A stretch of 5,579 nucleotides of DNA from Chloroflexota bacterium (lineage in GTDB: Bacteria; Chloroflexota; Anaerolineae; 4572-78; J111): the NCBI GenBank assembly GCA_003695455.1, contig RFJF01000621.1, forward strand, positions 1 to 5,579, in the 5' to 3' direction. Of this stretch, positions 5,412 through 5,579 are shown in pieces. Positions within the stretch are counted from its first letter, which is position 1, and the number at the start of each line of letters is the position of its first letter. The notes beneath the pieces are model-generated. The model made no database searches, had not been told where the DNA came from, and saw only the letters and a program-made list of their open reading frames with translations. The position numbers and the translations under genes were made by a program.

Positions 5412-5579
5412 TAAATTGCTTTCTCCACGGTTACAGTTGAATAGAGACCGCCCGGCCCCAGCAATTTTTCCGCCGGGCGACCGGCCACGTTGCGCGGCAC
5501 GGCGGCCACACCTTCCGGCAGGGTGCGGTTTACGTTTGCCGGCAGAGTCACCGAGACCCCGTTCTGCGAGACGGTTACA
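5411..5579 (-). CDS. nuoG: NADH:quinone oxidoreductase (complex I) subunit G, C-terminal end, cut by window edge
   Basis: The last 55 codons of a gene run in from beyond the window and stop at TAA (5411-5413), overlapping the nuoH ATG by one base. The visible protein reads VTVSQNGVSVTLPANVNRTL and continues through PEGVAAVPRNVAGRPAEKLL to the end KAI. It is soluble and shows the PEGVxxVP pattern common at the end of the molybdopterin-dinucleotide-binding fold that closes NuoG and related oxidoreductases. NuoG carries Fe-S clusters of the peripheral arm and passes electrons from NuoF toward NuoI. The assignment relies on the position directly before nuoH and on this pattern; the cluster-binding N-terminal part is outside the window. 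The reading frame stays open to the window edge. Confidence 0.82.
   Translation of the reverse strand, partial: VTVSQNGVSVTLPANVNRTLPEGVAAVPRNVAGRPAEKLLGPGGLYSTVTVEKAI

Noticed and set aside
4626..5414. Plus-strand open frame (262 codons) opposite nuoH
   Set aside because: It is codon-aligned antisense of nuoH. It stays open because the nuoH frame seldom uses codons whose complements are stops.

Overview
The window is a stretch of a bacterial complex I (NADH:quinone oxidoreductase, nuo) operon lying entirely on the minus strand. Read in the direction of transcription, from high to low coordinates, it holds: the last 55 codons of nuoG, then complete nuoH, nuoI, nuoJ, nuoK and nuoL, then a small unrecognised gene of 85 codons, then the start of a retropepsin-like aspartic protease gene cut by the window edge. 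The gene order G-H-I-J-K-L is the classical one. All long plus-strand frames are antisense shadows of these genes.

The nuo genes together build the proton-pumping half of complex I and its link to the peripheral arm. NuoG and NuoI carry Fe-S electron transfer toward quinone. NuoH forms the quinone chamber with the peripheral arm. NuoJ and NuoK couple the quinone site to the antiporter-like pumps, of which NuoL is the distal one. NuoM and NuoN would be expected next, but the sequence just after nuoL encodes the two accessory genes instead.

Translation looks tightly coupled: nuoG/nuoH share one base (TAATG), nuoJ/nuoK share four (ATGA), and the small gene/protease share one (TGATG). The gaps are 37 bp (nuoH-nuoI), 165 bp (nuoI-nuoJ), 65 bp (nuoK-nuoL) and 17 bp (nuoL-small gene). 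The three larger gaps each contain short degenerate repeats. No convincing promoter or intrinsic terminator was found, so the window is probably the middle of one long transcript.

The organism is a bacterium of moderately high GC with strong G/C preference at third codon positions in the nuo genes. The protein style and the small-gene/retropepsin pair remind me of Chloroflexota (Anaerolineae-like) genomes, but this is an impression and not proven by the sequence. The points most worth following up are a roughly 110-residue soluble tail on NuoJ, the protease cassette behind nuoL with codon use unlike the nuo genes, and the ATTCGT-type repeat and hairpin between nuoI and nuoJ.
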